A DNA stretch of 64,000 nucleotides, from assembly GCF_026735165.1 (NCBI RefSeq), contig NZ_JAPQES010000001.1, positions 992,001 to 1,056,000 on the forward strand. Direction: 5' to 3'. The notes beneath the pieces are model-generated. The model saw only the letters and a program-made list of their open reading frames with translations, was not told where the DNA came from and did not search any database. The position numbers and the translations under genes were made by a program. Each line of letters starts with the position of its first letter. The first letter of the stretch is position 1. Positions 46,054 through 55,376 of this stretch are shown here, piece by piece. The DNA comes from Clostridium ganghwense. GTDB lineage: Bacteria > Bacillota > Clostridia > Clostridiales > Clostridiaceae.

Positions 46054-47399
46054 TGAATATTAACCTCCAAATTTTTAATTTCCCTTTTATAAATTTCTAA
46101 TAAAAAATAACCAACAAAAATAGTCAATAATTCTGCTGCAGGAGCAGTTAGCCAAATTCCATTTATATTAAATATTTTAGGAAGAATAAATAATCCAGCT
46201 ATACTGAATATCAAACCTCTACACAATGTAATAATTGTTGAAAATTTTGCTTTTTCAATAGCTTGAAAATATGAAATTGTCACTATATTAACTCCCATGA
46301 ATAAATAGCTTACAAAATAAATTTTCATACCTGTAGTTGCCAACATTATTAGTTCCATATTGTTATTATTAAATAATTTAACTATATTTTTTCCAAACAA
46401 AATTCCTGATGTAAAAAAGCATATTCCAAATATAACTGATACACTAACTGCCAACTTAAAGCTTTTTCTTACTCTTTCATACTTTTTAGCTCCATAATTA
46501 TAACTGATTATTGGCTGCATAGCCTGTGATATTCCAATGAAAACCATAAGCATTAATATATGAATATAATTTATTATACTATAAGCAGATACTCCTATTT
46601 CACCAAGCATTTTCATAAAAACTAAATTATATATTAATGTAACAACTGCTGCAGACATTTCTGATAAAAAGTTTGGAAATCCATTTCTAAAAATTCTAAT
46701 TACATCATTTAAAACAATTCTTGTTTTAATAAATTTAAGATTACCTTTTTTTAATACGAAATGCATTAATAACATTATAATGGATAGTATATTTCCAGCT
46801 CCTGTTGCTAGAGCTGCACCACTTACTCCCCAATGAAATTTAAAAATAAAAATATAATCTAAACAACAATTAATTATCGCCCCTATAACCATAGCATACA
46901 TTGATAGTTTAGGTGCTCTATCATTTCTCGCAAAGCAATCTAAGGTATCTGCTAAAACATATACAGGTCCAAAATATAATAATACACCCATATAATCTTT
47001 TACATAAGGCAATATTTTATCATTTGCTCCCAGAATATAAGAAAGTTTTTCGATATTTAATTCACTAAAAACAGTAATAGTTATACTTATTATTGCAGCT
47101 AATAATACTGCTTGTGTAAAAATACTGCTACTTTCTTCATTTTTACCTTCACCAAATTTAATAGAAGCTACAGTTGCTCCCCCTAAGCCAATTAATAAAC
47201 CTATAGCTGCAAATAATGAATATAATGGTACTACAATATTTACAGCAGCTAAAGCATCACTTCCAACCCCACGACCTACAAATATACCATCTATTACTAC
47301 ATGTAGAGACATTATAAGCATACCAATAACTGCTGGAATAAGATATGTTAAAAATAGTTTTGAAATAGAATCATTTTTTAAATCTAAATCTTTTTTCAT
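46050..47399 (-). CDS. MATE-family multidrug efflux transporter
   Basis: 449 residues with about 12 hydrophobic helices in two halves. The signature DGIFVGRGVGSDALAAVNIVVPLY near residue 30 and the second-half counterpart ISQAMQPIISYNYGAKKYERV near 275 are characteristic of the MepA-like branch of MATE. It should export cationic drugs by sodium or proton antiport. It is preceded by a MerR-type operator-promoter and coupled to a pentapeptide-repeat gene. Confidence 0.9.
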   Translation of the reverse strand: MKKDLDLKNDSISKLFLTYLIPAVIGMLIMSLHVVIDGIFVGRGVGSDALAAVNIVVPLYSLFAAIGLLIGLGGATVASIKFGEGKNEESSSIFTQAVLLAAIISITITVFSELNIEKLSYILGANDKILPYVKDYMGVLLYFGPVYVLADTLDCFARNDRAPKLSMYAMVIGAIINCCLDYIFIFKFHWGVSGAALATGAGNILSIIMLLMHFVLKKGNLKFIKTRIVLNDVIRIFRNGFPNFLSEMSAAVVTLIYNLVFMKMLGEIGVSAYSIINYIHILMLMVFIGISQAMQPIISYNYGAKKYERVRKSFKLAVSVSVIFGICFFTSGILFGKNIVKLFNNNNMELIMLATTGMKIYFVSYLFMGVNIVTISYFQAIEKAKFSTIITLCRGLIFSIAGLFILPKIFNINGIWLTAPAAELLTIFVGYFLLEIYKREIKNLEVNIQ

Positions 47400-47435
47400 A
47401 ATAAAATAAAACCTCCTTATCAGTTAACAGAGGTT

Positions 47436-47466
47436 ATTTTATACCTTATAGTAACTATAAGGTCAA
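47436..47466 (-). promoter_or_regulatory. MerR-type operator-promoter of the efflux operon
   Basis: A perfect dyad, ACCTTATAG and CTATAAGGT around TAA (47443-47463). On the minus strand TTGACC (47466-47461), 19 bases, TAAAAT (47441-47436): the overlong 19-bp spacer filled by a dyad is the hallmark of MerR-activated promoters. Confidence 0.8.
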
Positions 47467-47470
47467 TAGA

Positions 47471-48286
47471 TTATTTTATTGGAATTTGGATTTCCGTTAA
47501 GTATTCATCCTCATTTAATACTACAGAACAATCAATTAATCCAATTTCTAGTGCATCTCCTACAATTTCATAATTATTATCACTTAAATATTTTAATAGT
47601 TTTTCATAAGCTTTATAAGATTCTTTATATGGTCCTTTATAATATATGCAGGCATATTTTCCTGCTGGTAATTTTTTCACATTACTGTATTTAAGCTTAT
47701 CCTCTATTAAAATACAAACTGCAGTATATTTATCAAATCTATTCATGTTTAAATTATCTTCGGAAACTATTACTCCTATTTCCCCAGTAAACATTAAATA
47801 ATTATCTTTAAATAAATTTTGTAAATTTTTTAAACATAACTCAAACTCAACTATTGAATCTGAATCTTTTATATATTCAAAAGCAATATTTCTTTCAAAC
47901 ATTTCTCTTATTCTTACCGTTTCATATTTTTCTATATTAATACAATCTTCTATGCTGTTAATCTTACTTTCAAGTTTATCCTCTATTAATTCTAATTCTT
48001 GAATTTTCTTACGTGTTAAACTCTTCTGCTTATCAAGTAATTTCATAATATTTTTTATATCTCTTTTATTTAAATGTTCCTTTATATCATTTAAAGACAT
48101 ACCTAAAAACTTTAGATATTTTATAGTATTCAATTGTTCAAATTGTTCTATAGTATAGTATCTATATCCATTATCTTGATCTACTATTTTGGGTTTTAAA
48201 AGCCCTATTTTATCATAATATCTTAATGTTTGTGTTGAGACATTATGGATTTTTGCCATATCACCAATTAGAAATTTATTTGTCAT
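47471..48286 (-). CDS. MerR-family regulator with effector-binding domain
   Basis: About 271 residues. N-terminal MerR domain with IGDMAKIHNVSTQTLRYYDKIGLL and NGYRYYTIEQFEQL, a coiled-coil (about 80-125), and a C-terminal GyrI-like ligand domain with LPAGKYACIYYKGPY, as in BmrR. The start is ATG 48286, 10 bases after AGGAGG. It probably activates the MATE operon 70 bases downstream on binding a hydrophobic cation or drug. Confidence 0.88.
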   Translation of the reverse strand: MTNKFLIGDMAKIHNVSTQTLRYYDKIGLLKPKIVDQDNGYRYYTIEQFEQLNTIKYLKFLGMSLNDIKEHLNKRDIKNIMKLLDKQKSLTRKKIQELELIEDKLESKINSIEDCINIEKYETVRIREMFERNIAFEYIKDSDSIVEFELCLKNLQNLFKDNYLMFTGEIGVIVSEDNLNMNRFDKYTAVCILIEDKLKYSNVKKLPAGKYACIYYKGPYKESYKAYEKLLKYLSDNNYEIVGDALEIGLIDCSVVLNEDEYLTEIQIPIK

Positions 48287-48419
48287 AAAAAATATTCCTC
48301 CTATTAATTCATAATATCCAACAATCATAAAATTTAATATATTTAATTCCAATTTTAATATTTTATATTGATATAATCAATAAAATGAATTTACATATTT
48401 GAATTATCATTATAAATAA

Positions 48420-48450
48420 AAGCCTACAGAATTTAAATTCTGTAGGCCCT
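48420..48450 (-). terminator. CCTACAG-type terminator of the DeoR-controlled operon
   Basis: AAGCCTACAGAATTT and its exact complement form a perfect 26-base palindrome core (48422-48447). This is the third copy of the hairpin family in the window. Confidence 0.8.
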
Positions 48451-48468
48451 TAACTATTATTTACTTTC

Positions 48469-49803
48469 TTATGACTCTACCTTTTTTGTATTATCAGTTT
48501 TTCTTTTTAAGTTTGGTATTCCAAACACTATTGCTAATATTCCGAATACAATCATTAACATAGAATATATGCTGTAAGGTACTAATTCAACTGGAGATAA
48601 TTTAGCTAATCCTGCTGCAACAAGTATTTGTCCACCATAAGGAACTATTCCTTGGAATGCAGATGAGAAAACATCAAGTAAACTTGCTGTTCTTCTTGGA
48701 TCAATGTCATACTCTTTTGTTATATCTTTTGCTAAAGGACCAGCACTAACTATAGCAATAGTATTATTTGCTGTTGCTATATCTATTAAACTAGAAAGTG
48801 CTGCAATTCCTAATTCTGCACCTTTCTTAGTTTTAACTTTAGAAGTTACTTTTTCAAGTAAGAATCCTATTCCACCATAATATTTCATTAACTCTACTAT
48901 ACCACCAATAACAATAGCTATTAAGCAAAGATCTTCCATCCATCCAAAACCACGTTGAATGAAACCTAATAATTCTACAAAATTAAATGCACCCATACCT
49001 AATCCTATAACTGCACCAGTTGATATACCTACTGCCAATACTGCCATTACATTTAATCCTGCCAAAGCACATACAATTATTGATAAATATGGTAATACTT
49101 TTACCACGGAATATGGACCAACTTCAAGAGTAGCACTACCTATTGGAATAAATGATAATATTGTTAAAGTAACAATAACTGCTGGTAATACGATTAAACC
49201 ATTCATTTTAAACTTATCTCTAAGTTCTACACCTTGTGTTCTTGTTGCTGCTATTGTAGTATCAGATACAAATGAAAGATTATCACCGAACATTGCACCA
49301 CCTACTACTGTTGCAACAATTAGTGGTAGCGAAATACCTGTTTGTTGAGACATTCCAACTGCTATTGGTGTAAGAGCAGTAACTGTTCCCATTGAAGTAC
49401 CCATAGCAAAAGATATTACACATCCAATCATAAATACACCAGGTAAAATTGCTTTAGTTGGTAAAACACTTAAACCTAAGTTTACTGTAGATTCAACTGC
49501 ACCCATAGCATTTGCTACAGAGTAAAAAGCACCAGCTAATATAAAGATTATTACCATAAGTATTATAGTTGGTTCTCCACCACCGCGTGAAAAAATATCT
49601 ACTTTTTCATCTATAGATAGTTTTTCACCTTTTTTATTAAGGCATAGAGAATATGCTAATACAACTATAAACGCAACAAGTACAGGCATATTAGTAAAAT
49701 CCTTAGTAATTATTCCCGTTGCCATAAATATAACTAAAAATACAATTAATGGAGTCAGACCTAAAAAACTATTGCTATTGCTATCTTGTTTTCCATTTTT
49801 CAT
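48469..49803 (-). CDS. NhaC-family Na+/H+ antiporter-like transporter
   Basis: 444 residues with about 11-12 hydrophobic helices. The central GGAMFGDNLSFVSDTTIAAT and the later IATANNTIAIV and SAFQGIVPYGGQ are typical of the NhaC/MleN branch. That branch exchanges Na+ for H+, sometimes coupled to organic acids (malate/lactate in MleN). At the end of the sugar-salvage operon it could import the substrate or export a product or ion. GGAGGAATT precedes ATG. A gap of 313 bases separates it from the kinase gene, so it may have its own promoter. Confidence 0.8.
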   Translation of the reverse strand: MKNGKQDSNSNSFLGLTPLIVFLVIFMATGIITKDFTNMPVLVAFIVVLAYSLCLNKKGEKLSIDEKVDIFSRGGGEPTIILMVIIFILAGAFYSVANAMGAVESTVNLGLSVLPTKAILPGVFMIGCVISFAMGTSMGTVTALTPIAVGMSQQTGISLPLIVATVVGGAMFGDNLSFVSDTTIAATRTQGVELRDKFKMNGLIVLPAVIVTLTILSFIPIGSATLEVGPYSVVKVLPYLSIIVCALAGLNVMAVLAVGISTGAVIGLGMGAFNFVELLGFIQRGFGWMEDLCLIAIVIGGIVELMKYYGGIGFLLEKVTSKVKTKKGAELGIAALSSLIDIATANNTIAIVSAGPLAKDITKEYDIDPRRTASLLDVFSSAFQGIVPYGGQILVAAGLAKLSPVELVPYSIYSMLMIVFGILAIVFGIPNLKRKTDNTKKVES

Positions 49804-50116
49804 TAATAATTCCTCCTAGCATTAAAATAATTTTCATAAAATAAAAACATTTTAGTATAAGTTTATTAATCCATTGAAATACTATAGGTCATATTTCTAC
49901 CCAAAGTCATTAGTTACTTACATTTAGTTTTAATAATTTTCAGACAAATCATGTTTACGTTTACATTAGTATTACTTGTTGCTTGTTATATTAGCTTTGA
50001 TTTGAAAGTTCCAAAGCTACTTGATATTATATTTTCACCTCCTTATAATTTATTTTACTAGTTTATGTTAAATAAATTTTTGAACAGCAATATTTCAGTA
50101 TTATTTTGTGGTTCCT
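49804..50116. other. Intergenic region between antiporter and kinase genes
   Basis: 313 bases, AT-rich. A strong Shine-Dalgarno-like AAGGAGGTGAAA occurs on the minus strand around 50038-50050 but no start codon and frame follow it. I see no terminator hairpin or known riboswitch. Confidence 0.4.
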
Positions 50117-51358
50117 TTAATCCTCCAGTACTGATTTCATATGTTTTTTAAGTGTTTCTACAAATTGCTCTCCTGTTGTATATTCGTCTCTATTTAGTAT
50201 AAATTCTTTACCTGCTAAAATTAATATTTTTTGAACTTTGGCTCTTTTTTCTTCATCTTTAATGCTAGTAATATCTTCAACTGGAGCAATTCCAACAATA
50301 CGTCTTATCATTTCTAAACCTACACTTCCAGATGTATCTTCTAGCACACCTTTAAGATACCAATTATCAAACCCTTCACTTTTAGCCAATAAATCTGTAG
50401 CTTCTAGTCTAAACTTTTTAATAAATTTACTCTTAAACATATCTACAATATCAACAATACATTTTTCTATACTTAACAGATATTTTGATCTTTCATCTTC
50501 ATTTTCAATAGTTGAAAATCCATGTGCCCATGCTAAAAATAAATTAGCTATTACGTTTCCAACATCATATCCTATTGGACCAAAGAATGCAAATTCTGGA
50601 TCGATTACTTTTAAGTCATCTTCATTAATAAATATTGATCCAGTATGAAGATCTCCGTGCAATAGAGCTTGTGCATTATTCATAAAGTTAAACTTTAATT
50701 TTGCACACTCAACTCTAAGTGAATTATCATTATAAAGAGTCTGTTCTACAAAATCTTTCATTGAATCAAGAACAATATTTTCGTTAGAGAAATTAGTAAA
50801 TGGCTCTGTAAAAACTAGTTGTTCACTTATTTCACATAAAATCGGATTTATGTGTTCTTTTACCAATTGCTTTTTTTCTTTATGATTTAACATAACATCA
50901 GTTGTTGGTAATAAAGTATTTACCATAAATGTTGTAATATTATCAGCAAAATGATCAAATGTTTTATTCTTCACAAGAGCGGTACGCATAATTGTATAAT
51001 TAGAAAGGTCTTCCATTGCATAACAACTCATAACCTCATCATACATATATATTTCTGGAACAAGTTCAGAACAATACTTACTTTGTAGTTGCATAACCTT
51101 GCATTCAATCTTATTTCTATCAAGGTTTAATTTTCTTCCTGATTTTGCTCTAGTATCTTCCCCAGAATGTTTTAAAATCACTGACTTATTAGAGTTTTTA
51201 TCAACAATTCTAAATACATAATTTAAATTTCCATCACCTATTTCTTTACACTCTAGATTTGTTGTATCTTCAAAAAAGTCTAATTTTTCTTTTACATATT
51301 CAATTACATCGTTTTCATCCATTAAAAAATATTTATCAAAACGGCTTGTTCCTGTCAT
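50117..51358 (-). CDS. mtnK: Methylthioribose / 5-deoxyribose kinase-like protein (MtnK family)
   Basis: About 413 residues with a protein-kinase-like (APH) fold. Landmarks: IGDGNLNYVFRI (glycine loop, about 40), VILKHS (Lys), the catalytic HGDLHTGSIFINEDDLKVIDPEFAFFGPIGYDVGN (split around 225-255; Asp of HGD and of DPEF), and WYLKG. MtnK phosphorylates 5-methylthioribose at C1; close relatives act on 5-deoxyribose. The start is ATG 51358, after GGGGGAAG. Downstream of the isomerase gene by 149 bases. Which sugar it prefers is not decidable by eye. Confidence 0.85.
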   Translation of the reverse strand: MTGTSRFDKYFLMDENDVIEYVKEKLDFFEDTTNLECKEIGDGNLNYVFRIVDKNSNKSVILKHSGEDTRAKSGRKLNLDRNKIECKVMQLQSKYCSELVPEIYMYDEVMSCYAMEDLSNYTIMRTALVKNKTFDHFADNITTFMVNTLLPTTDVMLNHKEKKQLVKEHINPILCEISEQLVFTEPFTNFSNENIVLDSMKDFVEQTLYNDNSLRVECAKLKFNFMNNAQALLHGDLHTGSIFINEDDLKVIDPEFAFFGPIGYDVGNVIANLFLAWAHGFSTIENEDERSKYLLSIEKCIVDIVDMFKSKFIKKFRLEATDLLAKSEGFDNWYLKGVLEDTSGSVGLEMIRRIVGIAPVEDITSIKDEEKRAKVQKILILAGKEFILNRDEYTTGEQFVETLKKHMKSVLED

Positions 51359-51477
51359 AATACTTCCCCCATTCATTTAAATTAATATTAAAATTATTTA
51401 ATATTTTTTTACATCTTATACTAATAGTTTCCCACAAAATGCATCACGTACCTCTCCCCATCAAACAAGTACCCTTG

Positions 51478-51501
51478 AAGGAGTGGTTTCCCTACTCCTT
51501 C
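51478..51501 (-). other. Hairpin between isomerase and kinase genes
   Basis: GAAGGAGT...ACTCCTTC (8-bp stem) right after the isomerase stop. No T run follows on the minus strand, so it is more likely an mRNA stability or partial-attenuation element than a terminator. Confidence 0.4.
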
Positions 51502-51507
51502 TTATTT

Positions 51508-52539
51508 TTATTCATAGTACTTATTCAAATTATAAGGAGAATAAATTCCCTTATCTGTAACAATTCCCGAAATTAATTTAGGTGGAGTTATATCGAATGA
51601 AGGATAAAATCCTTTAACTCCCTCCATAGTAGTTTTCACTCCCATGGCCTGTGTCACAAATTCAGGATCTCTTTCCTCAATTTTAACAGAGCTAATATCA
51701 GCATGTTTTTGGTTAGGGATGCCTGTAGTAAAATAAGGTATTCCCCAATAATGAGCTGCTAAGGCCATTTGGAATGTACCAATTTTATTTACAACGTGTC
51801 CATCCATTGTTATAGCATCTGCAGCAGAAGTAAACAAATCTACATTCTTTAGTTTCATTACATAACCTGGCATATTATCAGTTATTACAGTAACATCAAT
51901 TCCCATATCTCTAACTACACTAGCTGTTAAACGAGCTCCTTGAAAATATGGTCTAGTCTCAGCACAAATAACTTTAATATTATTATCATTTTCCTTGCAA
52001 AGTCTCATTAACATTCCAATAACTGTTTCACCGAAACATTGTGTCATAATTGTTCCATTTTTAGGGATTTTATCATATAGATATTTAGCTACTTTTTCAT
52101 ATCTTTCATATTTTTTATTAGCTTCATCAATTGCAGCTTCAAGTACAATTTGAACTGCATTTTCACGATCTTCAACAACTTCAAGAGCAGTCTTATGACA
52201 TCTGTCTACTGCTTTTAACATATTTGAAACTGTAGTAGGTCTAGCATGACATAGTGTATGAGCAGCCTTATTAATAAATTCGATATACTCATCATTTGGT
52301 AAATTTTTCGCCTCATGAACAGCTAAAACCATTCCCATATTTACTGCAATATAAGGCCCTCCACTTTGTGTTACCATGTCTGTTAACGCTTTAGAAACCT
52401 CAACATGGTTTTTACATTCTACAAATTTTGTTTCTACAGGATAAATTCTTCTATCTAAAATACGAACCTTTCCATTCTCGTACCATGCCACATTTTCATA
52501 TTGTAATATAAATGCTAATCCTTTATCTGCTCTAAACAT
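51508..52539 (-). CDS. mtnA: Methylthioribose-1-phosphate isomerase-like protein (MtnA family)
   Basis: 343 residues, related to eIF2B. The catalytic Cys region ITQCFGETVIGML-like (TQCFGETV, about 165) and the Asp region ADAITMDGHVVNKIGTFQMALAAH (Asp about 240) match the MtnA active site; AETRPYFQGARLTA binds phosphate. It converts an aldose-1-phosphate to the 1-phospho-ketose. Operon position between aldolase and kinase supports MTR-1-P or 5-deoxyribose-1-P as substrate. AGAGGTG precedes ATG. Confidence 0.88.
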   Translation of the reverse strand: MFRADKGLAFILQYENVAWYENGKVRILDRRIYPVETKFVECKNHVEVSKALTDMVTQSGGPYIAVNMGMVLAVHEAKNLPNDEYIEFINKAAHTLCHARPTTVSNMLKAVDRCHKTALEVVEDRENAVQIVLEAAIDEANKKYERYEKVAKYLYDKIPKNGTIMTQCFGETVIGMLMRLCKENDNNIKVICAETRPYFQGARLTASVVRDMGIDVTVITDNMPGYVMKLKNVDLFTSAADAITMDGHVVNKIGTFQMALAAHYWGIPYFTTGIPNQKHADISSVKIEERDPEFVTQAMGVKTTMEGVKGFYPSFDITPPKLISGIVTDKGIYSPYNLNKYYE

Positions 52540-52586
52540 TTCTACACCTCTTTTATATATTCATAATAAAAACTATAATATTTTAA

Positions 52587-53210
52587 TTAAGAGTTTTTCA
52601 TTGCATTTATTTCTTTTTCTGAAAGAACTTTTACATTTCCAGCATTTTTCGCAATGTGATATATTTTCGCAGCATCTTCAAGATATATTGAAGTTGTTAA
52701 CGCTTTATCAATTGTTTCTCCAATTGCTAGAGTTCCATGATTGCTTAACAAACAAGCTTTTCTGTCATCTAAAACCTTTAAAGCTTCAATTCCAACACTG
52801 TCTGTTCCTGGCATTCCAAACTTTGCAACTGGAACATCTCCACCAATAAATGGTACCATTTCAATTAAAATTACTGGTATTCCTTCTTGGCATACAGCAA
52901 AACCTGTAGCATATGGGGAATGTGTGTGTAAAACGCACTTAATATCTTTTCTTTCAATATAAATTTGTGCGTGCATTCTCCACTCTGAAGAAGGTTGGTT
53001 ATCTCCTTCAAGAATTGTCCCATCAAGTTTTAATACAACTAAATCTTCTAAAGTCATTGTGTCATAAGGTATACTCGATGGAGTTATAATCATAGCATCT
53101 GTTTCCTTGTCATAAGCACTTACATTTCCACTTGTTCCAGCTACAAGCCCTAAATTGTAAGAAGATTTTGCAGTTACTAATAATTCATGTTTTAATTCTT
53201 TTAAATTCAT
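52587..53210 (-). CDS. Class II aldolase (fuculose-phosphate aldolase-like)
   Basis: 207 residues of the AraD/FucA family. Zinc ligands appear as HTHSPYATGFA (about 92-94) and NHGT (about 155); SSEWRMH carries the catalytic Glu. It cleaves ketose-1-phosphates to DHAP and an aldehyde. With the adjacent isomerase and kinase, the inferred substrate is 5-deoxyribulose-1-P (giving acetaldehyde) or 5-methylthioribulose-1-P (giving methylthioacetaldehyde), as in described DHAP-shunt pathways. Fuculose-1-P is less likely because no fucose isomerase or kinase is present. Confidence 0.85.
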   Translation of the reverse strand: MNLKELKHELLVTAKSSYNLGLVAGTSGNVSAYDKETDAMIITPSSIPYDTMTLEDLVVLKLDGTILEGDNQPSSEWRMHAQIYIERKDIKCVLHTHSPYATGFAVCQEGIPVILIEMVPFIGGDVPVAKFGMPGTDSVGIEALKVLDDRKACLLSNHGTLAIGETIDKALTTSIYLEDAAKIYHIAKNAGNVKVLSEKEINAMKNS

Positions 53211-53256
53211 TTCTAACTCTCCTAATTTTTTATTAATAAATTCATTTTTATCTCAA

Positions 53257-54420
53257 TTAAATTGCTAATTTTAAAATTTCAATTATATCTTCTTTTTTCA
53301 TTTTTTTAAATCTACCTACACACTCTGAATCACCTAATGCTTTTAGTGCCATTTCTTCAAATCGGTCTACAGGAACTCCTGCTTCAGTTAGAGTAGTCTT
53401 TAATCCTAATGATTTAAAGAACTCTTCTAAACAAATTATTCCTTTTTCAACTACTGCCTCTTTATCATTTTCATTTGTAACTCCAAATACTCTTGTAGCT
53501 AATTGTACAAATCTATCCATATTCTCATGCTTAACATATTTCATCCATGCTGGGAAAACTATAGCCATACCAGCACCATGAGTTATATCATAAAGTGCAC
53601 TTATCTCATGCTCAATTCTATGAGAACCCCAATCTGAAACTCTTCCAGCATCTAACATACCATTATGTGAAACTGTTGCTAGCCACATAATTTCTGAACA
53701 ATTATCATAATTTTTTGGTTCTTTCTTCATACGAGGTCCAACTTCTAAAACTGCCTTCATTGCACCTTCTAATAGATGATCACTAAGCACTGCACTTTTT
53801 GTAGTAGTAAAGTATCTTTCAAACAAATGAGATAAAATATCAGCTATTCCACAAGACATTAAGTATGGTGGTATTGTATAACACATTTCAGGGTTTAAAA
53901 TAGAAAACTCAGGAACAATTAATTCAGAATCTATACCACATTTTAAGTTTTTTTCTTCATTGGTGATAATACTACTTTCTGACATTTCAGAACCTGAACC
54001 TGGGATTGTAAGAACTGTTCCAACTTTTAGAGCTGATTTAGGCTCTGCTTTACCAGAATAGAAATCCCAAACATCACCATCATATTTTGTTCCTAAAGCA
54101 ATAGCTTTAGAAGAATCAATAGCACTTCCACCACCAATTGCTAATACAAAATCAATATTTTGTTCCTTACAAATCTTAATCCCTTCATATACTAAGGATA
54201 ATCTTGGATTTGGAACAACACCATCTAAAACAACATATTCTATACCATTTTCTTCAAGGGATTTAGTAATTCTATCAAGAATTCCAAACTCTTTTAAATA
54301 CTCTCCACCATAGTGAACCAACACTTTGCGACTATGTTTTGCAACATGTTCACCTACAGTATTTTCAGCACCTTTTCCAAAAATAATTTTGGTACCACTT
54401 TTAAATGTAAAATTTTCCAC
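53257..54420 (-). CDS. Iron-type alcohol dehydrogenase (YqhD/BDH-like)
   Basis: 387 residues of the group III Fe-dependent ADH family. Nucleotide motif GGGSAIDSSKAIA (about 96-108); metal ligands in CGIADILSHLFERYF (Asp, His about 195-199) and HRIEHEISALYDITHGAGMAIVFP (His near 268 and 282). It resembles NADPH-dependent aldehyde reductases. In this operon it would reduce the aldehyde released by the aldolase. The start codon is GTG, with GGGGG 8 bases upstream, two bases after the regulator stop. Confidence 0.9.
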   Translation of the reverse strand: MENFTFKSGTKIIFGKGAENTVGEHVAKHSRKVLVHYGGEYLKEFGILDRITKSLEENGIEYVVLDGVVPNPRLSLVYEGIKICKEQNIDFVLAIGGGSAIDSSKAIALGTKYDGDVWDFYSGKAEPKSALKVGTVLTIPGSGSEMSESSIITNEEKNLKCGIDSELIVPEFSILNPEMCYTIPPYLMSCGIADILSHLFERYFTTTKSAVLSDHLLEGAMKAVLEVGPRMKKEPKNYDNCSEIMWLATVSHNGMLDAGRVSDWGSHRIEHEISALYDITHGAGMAIVFPAWMKYVKHENMDRFVQLATRVFGVTNENDKEAVVEKGIICLEEFFKSLGLKTTLTEAGVPVDRFEEMALKALGDSECVGRFKKMKKEDIIEILKLAI

Positions 54421-54422
54421 AC

Positions 54423-55208
54423 TTAATTCCCCCTCTTATTTTCACCTACAATAACTATTTCTACTTCATTTTTTATTAAAACATCTTTGTATTCTTTAGG
54501 AATTTTTCTATCTGTTATAATCATATCTAAATCATTTAATTTACAAATTTGATTGACTGAAGGTGAGTCAAATTTTGTATAGTCTACAACCAAGCACTTT
54601 TTTATTGAATTTTTTAACATAATCTTCCTTACCGTTGCTTCTAACTCATGATTATCTGTTACACCAAAATCTGAACTTATAGAAGAACAGCTTATAAAAG
54701 CTTTATCAGCAGATAATTTTTGTAAGGCATCAGTTGTCATGTATCCAACAAAAGAGCTAGTACTTTTTCTAAGAGTTCCGCCTAAGCAAATCACTTTAAC
54801 AGTTTTGCTATTCTCAAATTCATATGCAATTTTCAAAGAATTTGTAATGACAGTAACTTTTTTCTTGATTGTATTCAAATTTTTAGCTATGTATAGTGCA
54901 GTTGTACTACTATCCAGCATGATACAGTCGCCATCTTCAATCAATTCAATACATTTTTCCCCAAGTAATTGTTTTTCTTCTAAAAATATATTCTCTCTTA
55001 TCCGAATTGGAACTTCATTGTCTGATGTTTCAGGTAAATAAGCACCGCCTCGAACACGTTTTAATTTGTTTTCTTTTTCGAGTTTCTCAAAATCTCTTCG
55101 AATTGTTTCTTCAGAAACATCTAACAACTCACTTAAATTACTAATAATGACACTACCATTTTCGATTAATAATTCTTCTATTTTTTTCAACCTATCAACT
55201 GCCAACAT
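54423..55208 (-). CDS. DeoR-family repressor of the sugar-salvage operon
   Basis: 261 residues. N-terminal DeoR winged helix (VDRLKKIEELLIENGSVIISNLSELLDVSEETIRRDFEKLE, about 4-45) with KRVRGGAYL, and a C-terminal sugar-phosphate-sensing domain with DGDCIMLDSSTTALYIAKNL and SADKAFISCSSI. DeoR proteins usually sense a phosphorylated pathway intermediate. First gene of the operon, preceded by a sigma-A promoter and a periodic repeat array that is probably its own operator. Confidence 0.9.
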   Translation of the reverse strand: MLAVDRLKKIEELLIENGSVIISNLSELLDVSEETIRRDFEKLEKENKLKRVRGGAYLPETSDNEVPIRIRENIFLEEKQLLGEKCIELIEDGDCIMLDSSTTALYIAKNLNTIKKKVTVITNSLKIAYEFENSKTVKVICLGGTLRKSTSSFVGYMTTDALQKLSADKAFISCSSISSDFGVTDNHELEATVRKIMLKNSIKKCLVVDYTKFDSPSVNQICKLNDLDMIITDRKIPKEYKDVLIKNEVEIVIVGENKRGN

Positions 55209-55299
55209 TGCTTTTTGTCACCTCAACATTCTTGATTTTATTTGGTCTTCTGATAAATATTCTATTTACTACAATCGTTTTCATTTATTTATTAACAAC

Positions 55300-55376
55300 A
55301 TCTTACCACATATCACAACTTTTTTCAACACTCAAAAACATTTCATCACATTTCGACACATTAAAACACATTTATT
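55300..55376 (-). promoter_or_regulatory. deoR operon promoter and five-unit 10-bp operator array
   Basis: On the minus strand TTGAAA (55328-55323), 17 bases, TAAGAT (55305-55300). Immediately upstream, and overlapping the -35, hexamers start at 55327, 55337, 55347, 55357 and 55367 in the plus orientation: AACACT, AACATT, CACATT, CACATT, CACATT. The spacing is exactly 10 bp each. Confidence 0.75.

Noticed and set aside
49804-50116. Possible riboswitch or small gene between antiporter and kinase
   Set aside because: A strong Shine-Dalgarno-like AAGGAGGTG is present, but no start codon or frame follows and no conserved aptamer pattern is visible.
52587-54420. Fucose or rhamnose catabolic operon
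   Set aside because: The aldolase is fuculose-aldolase-like, but there is no fucose/rhamnose isomerase or kinase; the neighbours are MtnA- and MtnK-like.
55300-55376. CRISPR-like array
   Set aside because: The repeats are 6-bp units at 10-bp spacing with no spacers of CRISPR size and no cas genes.
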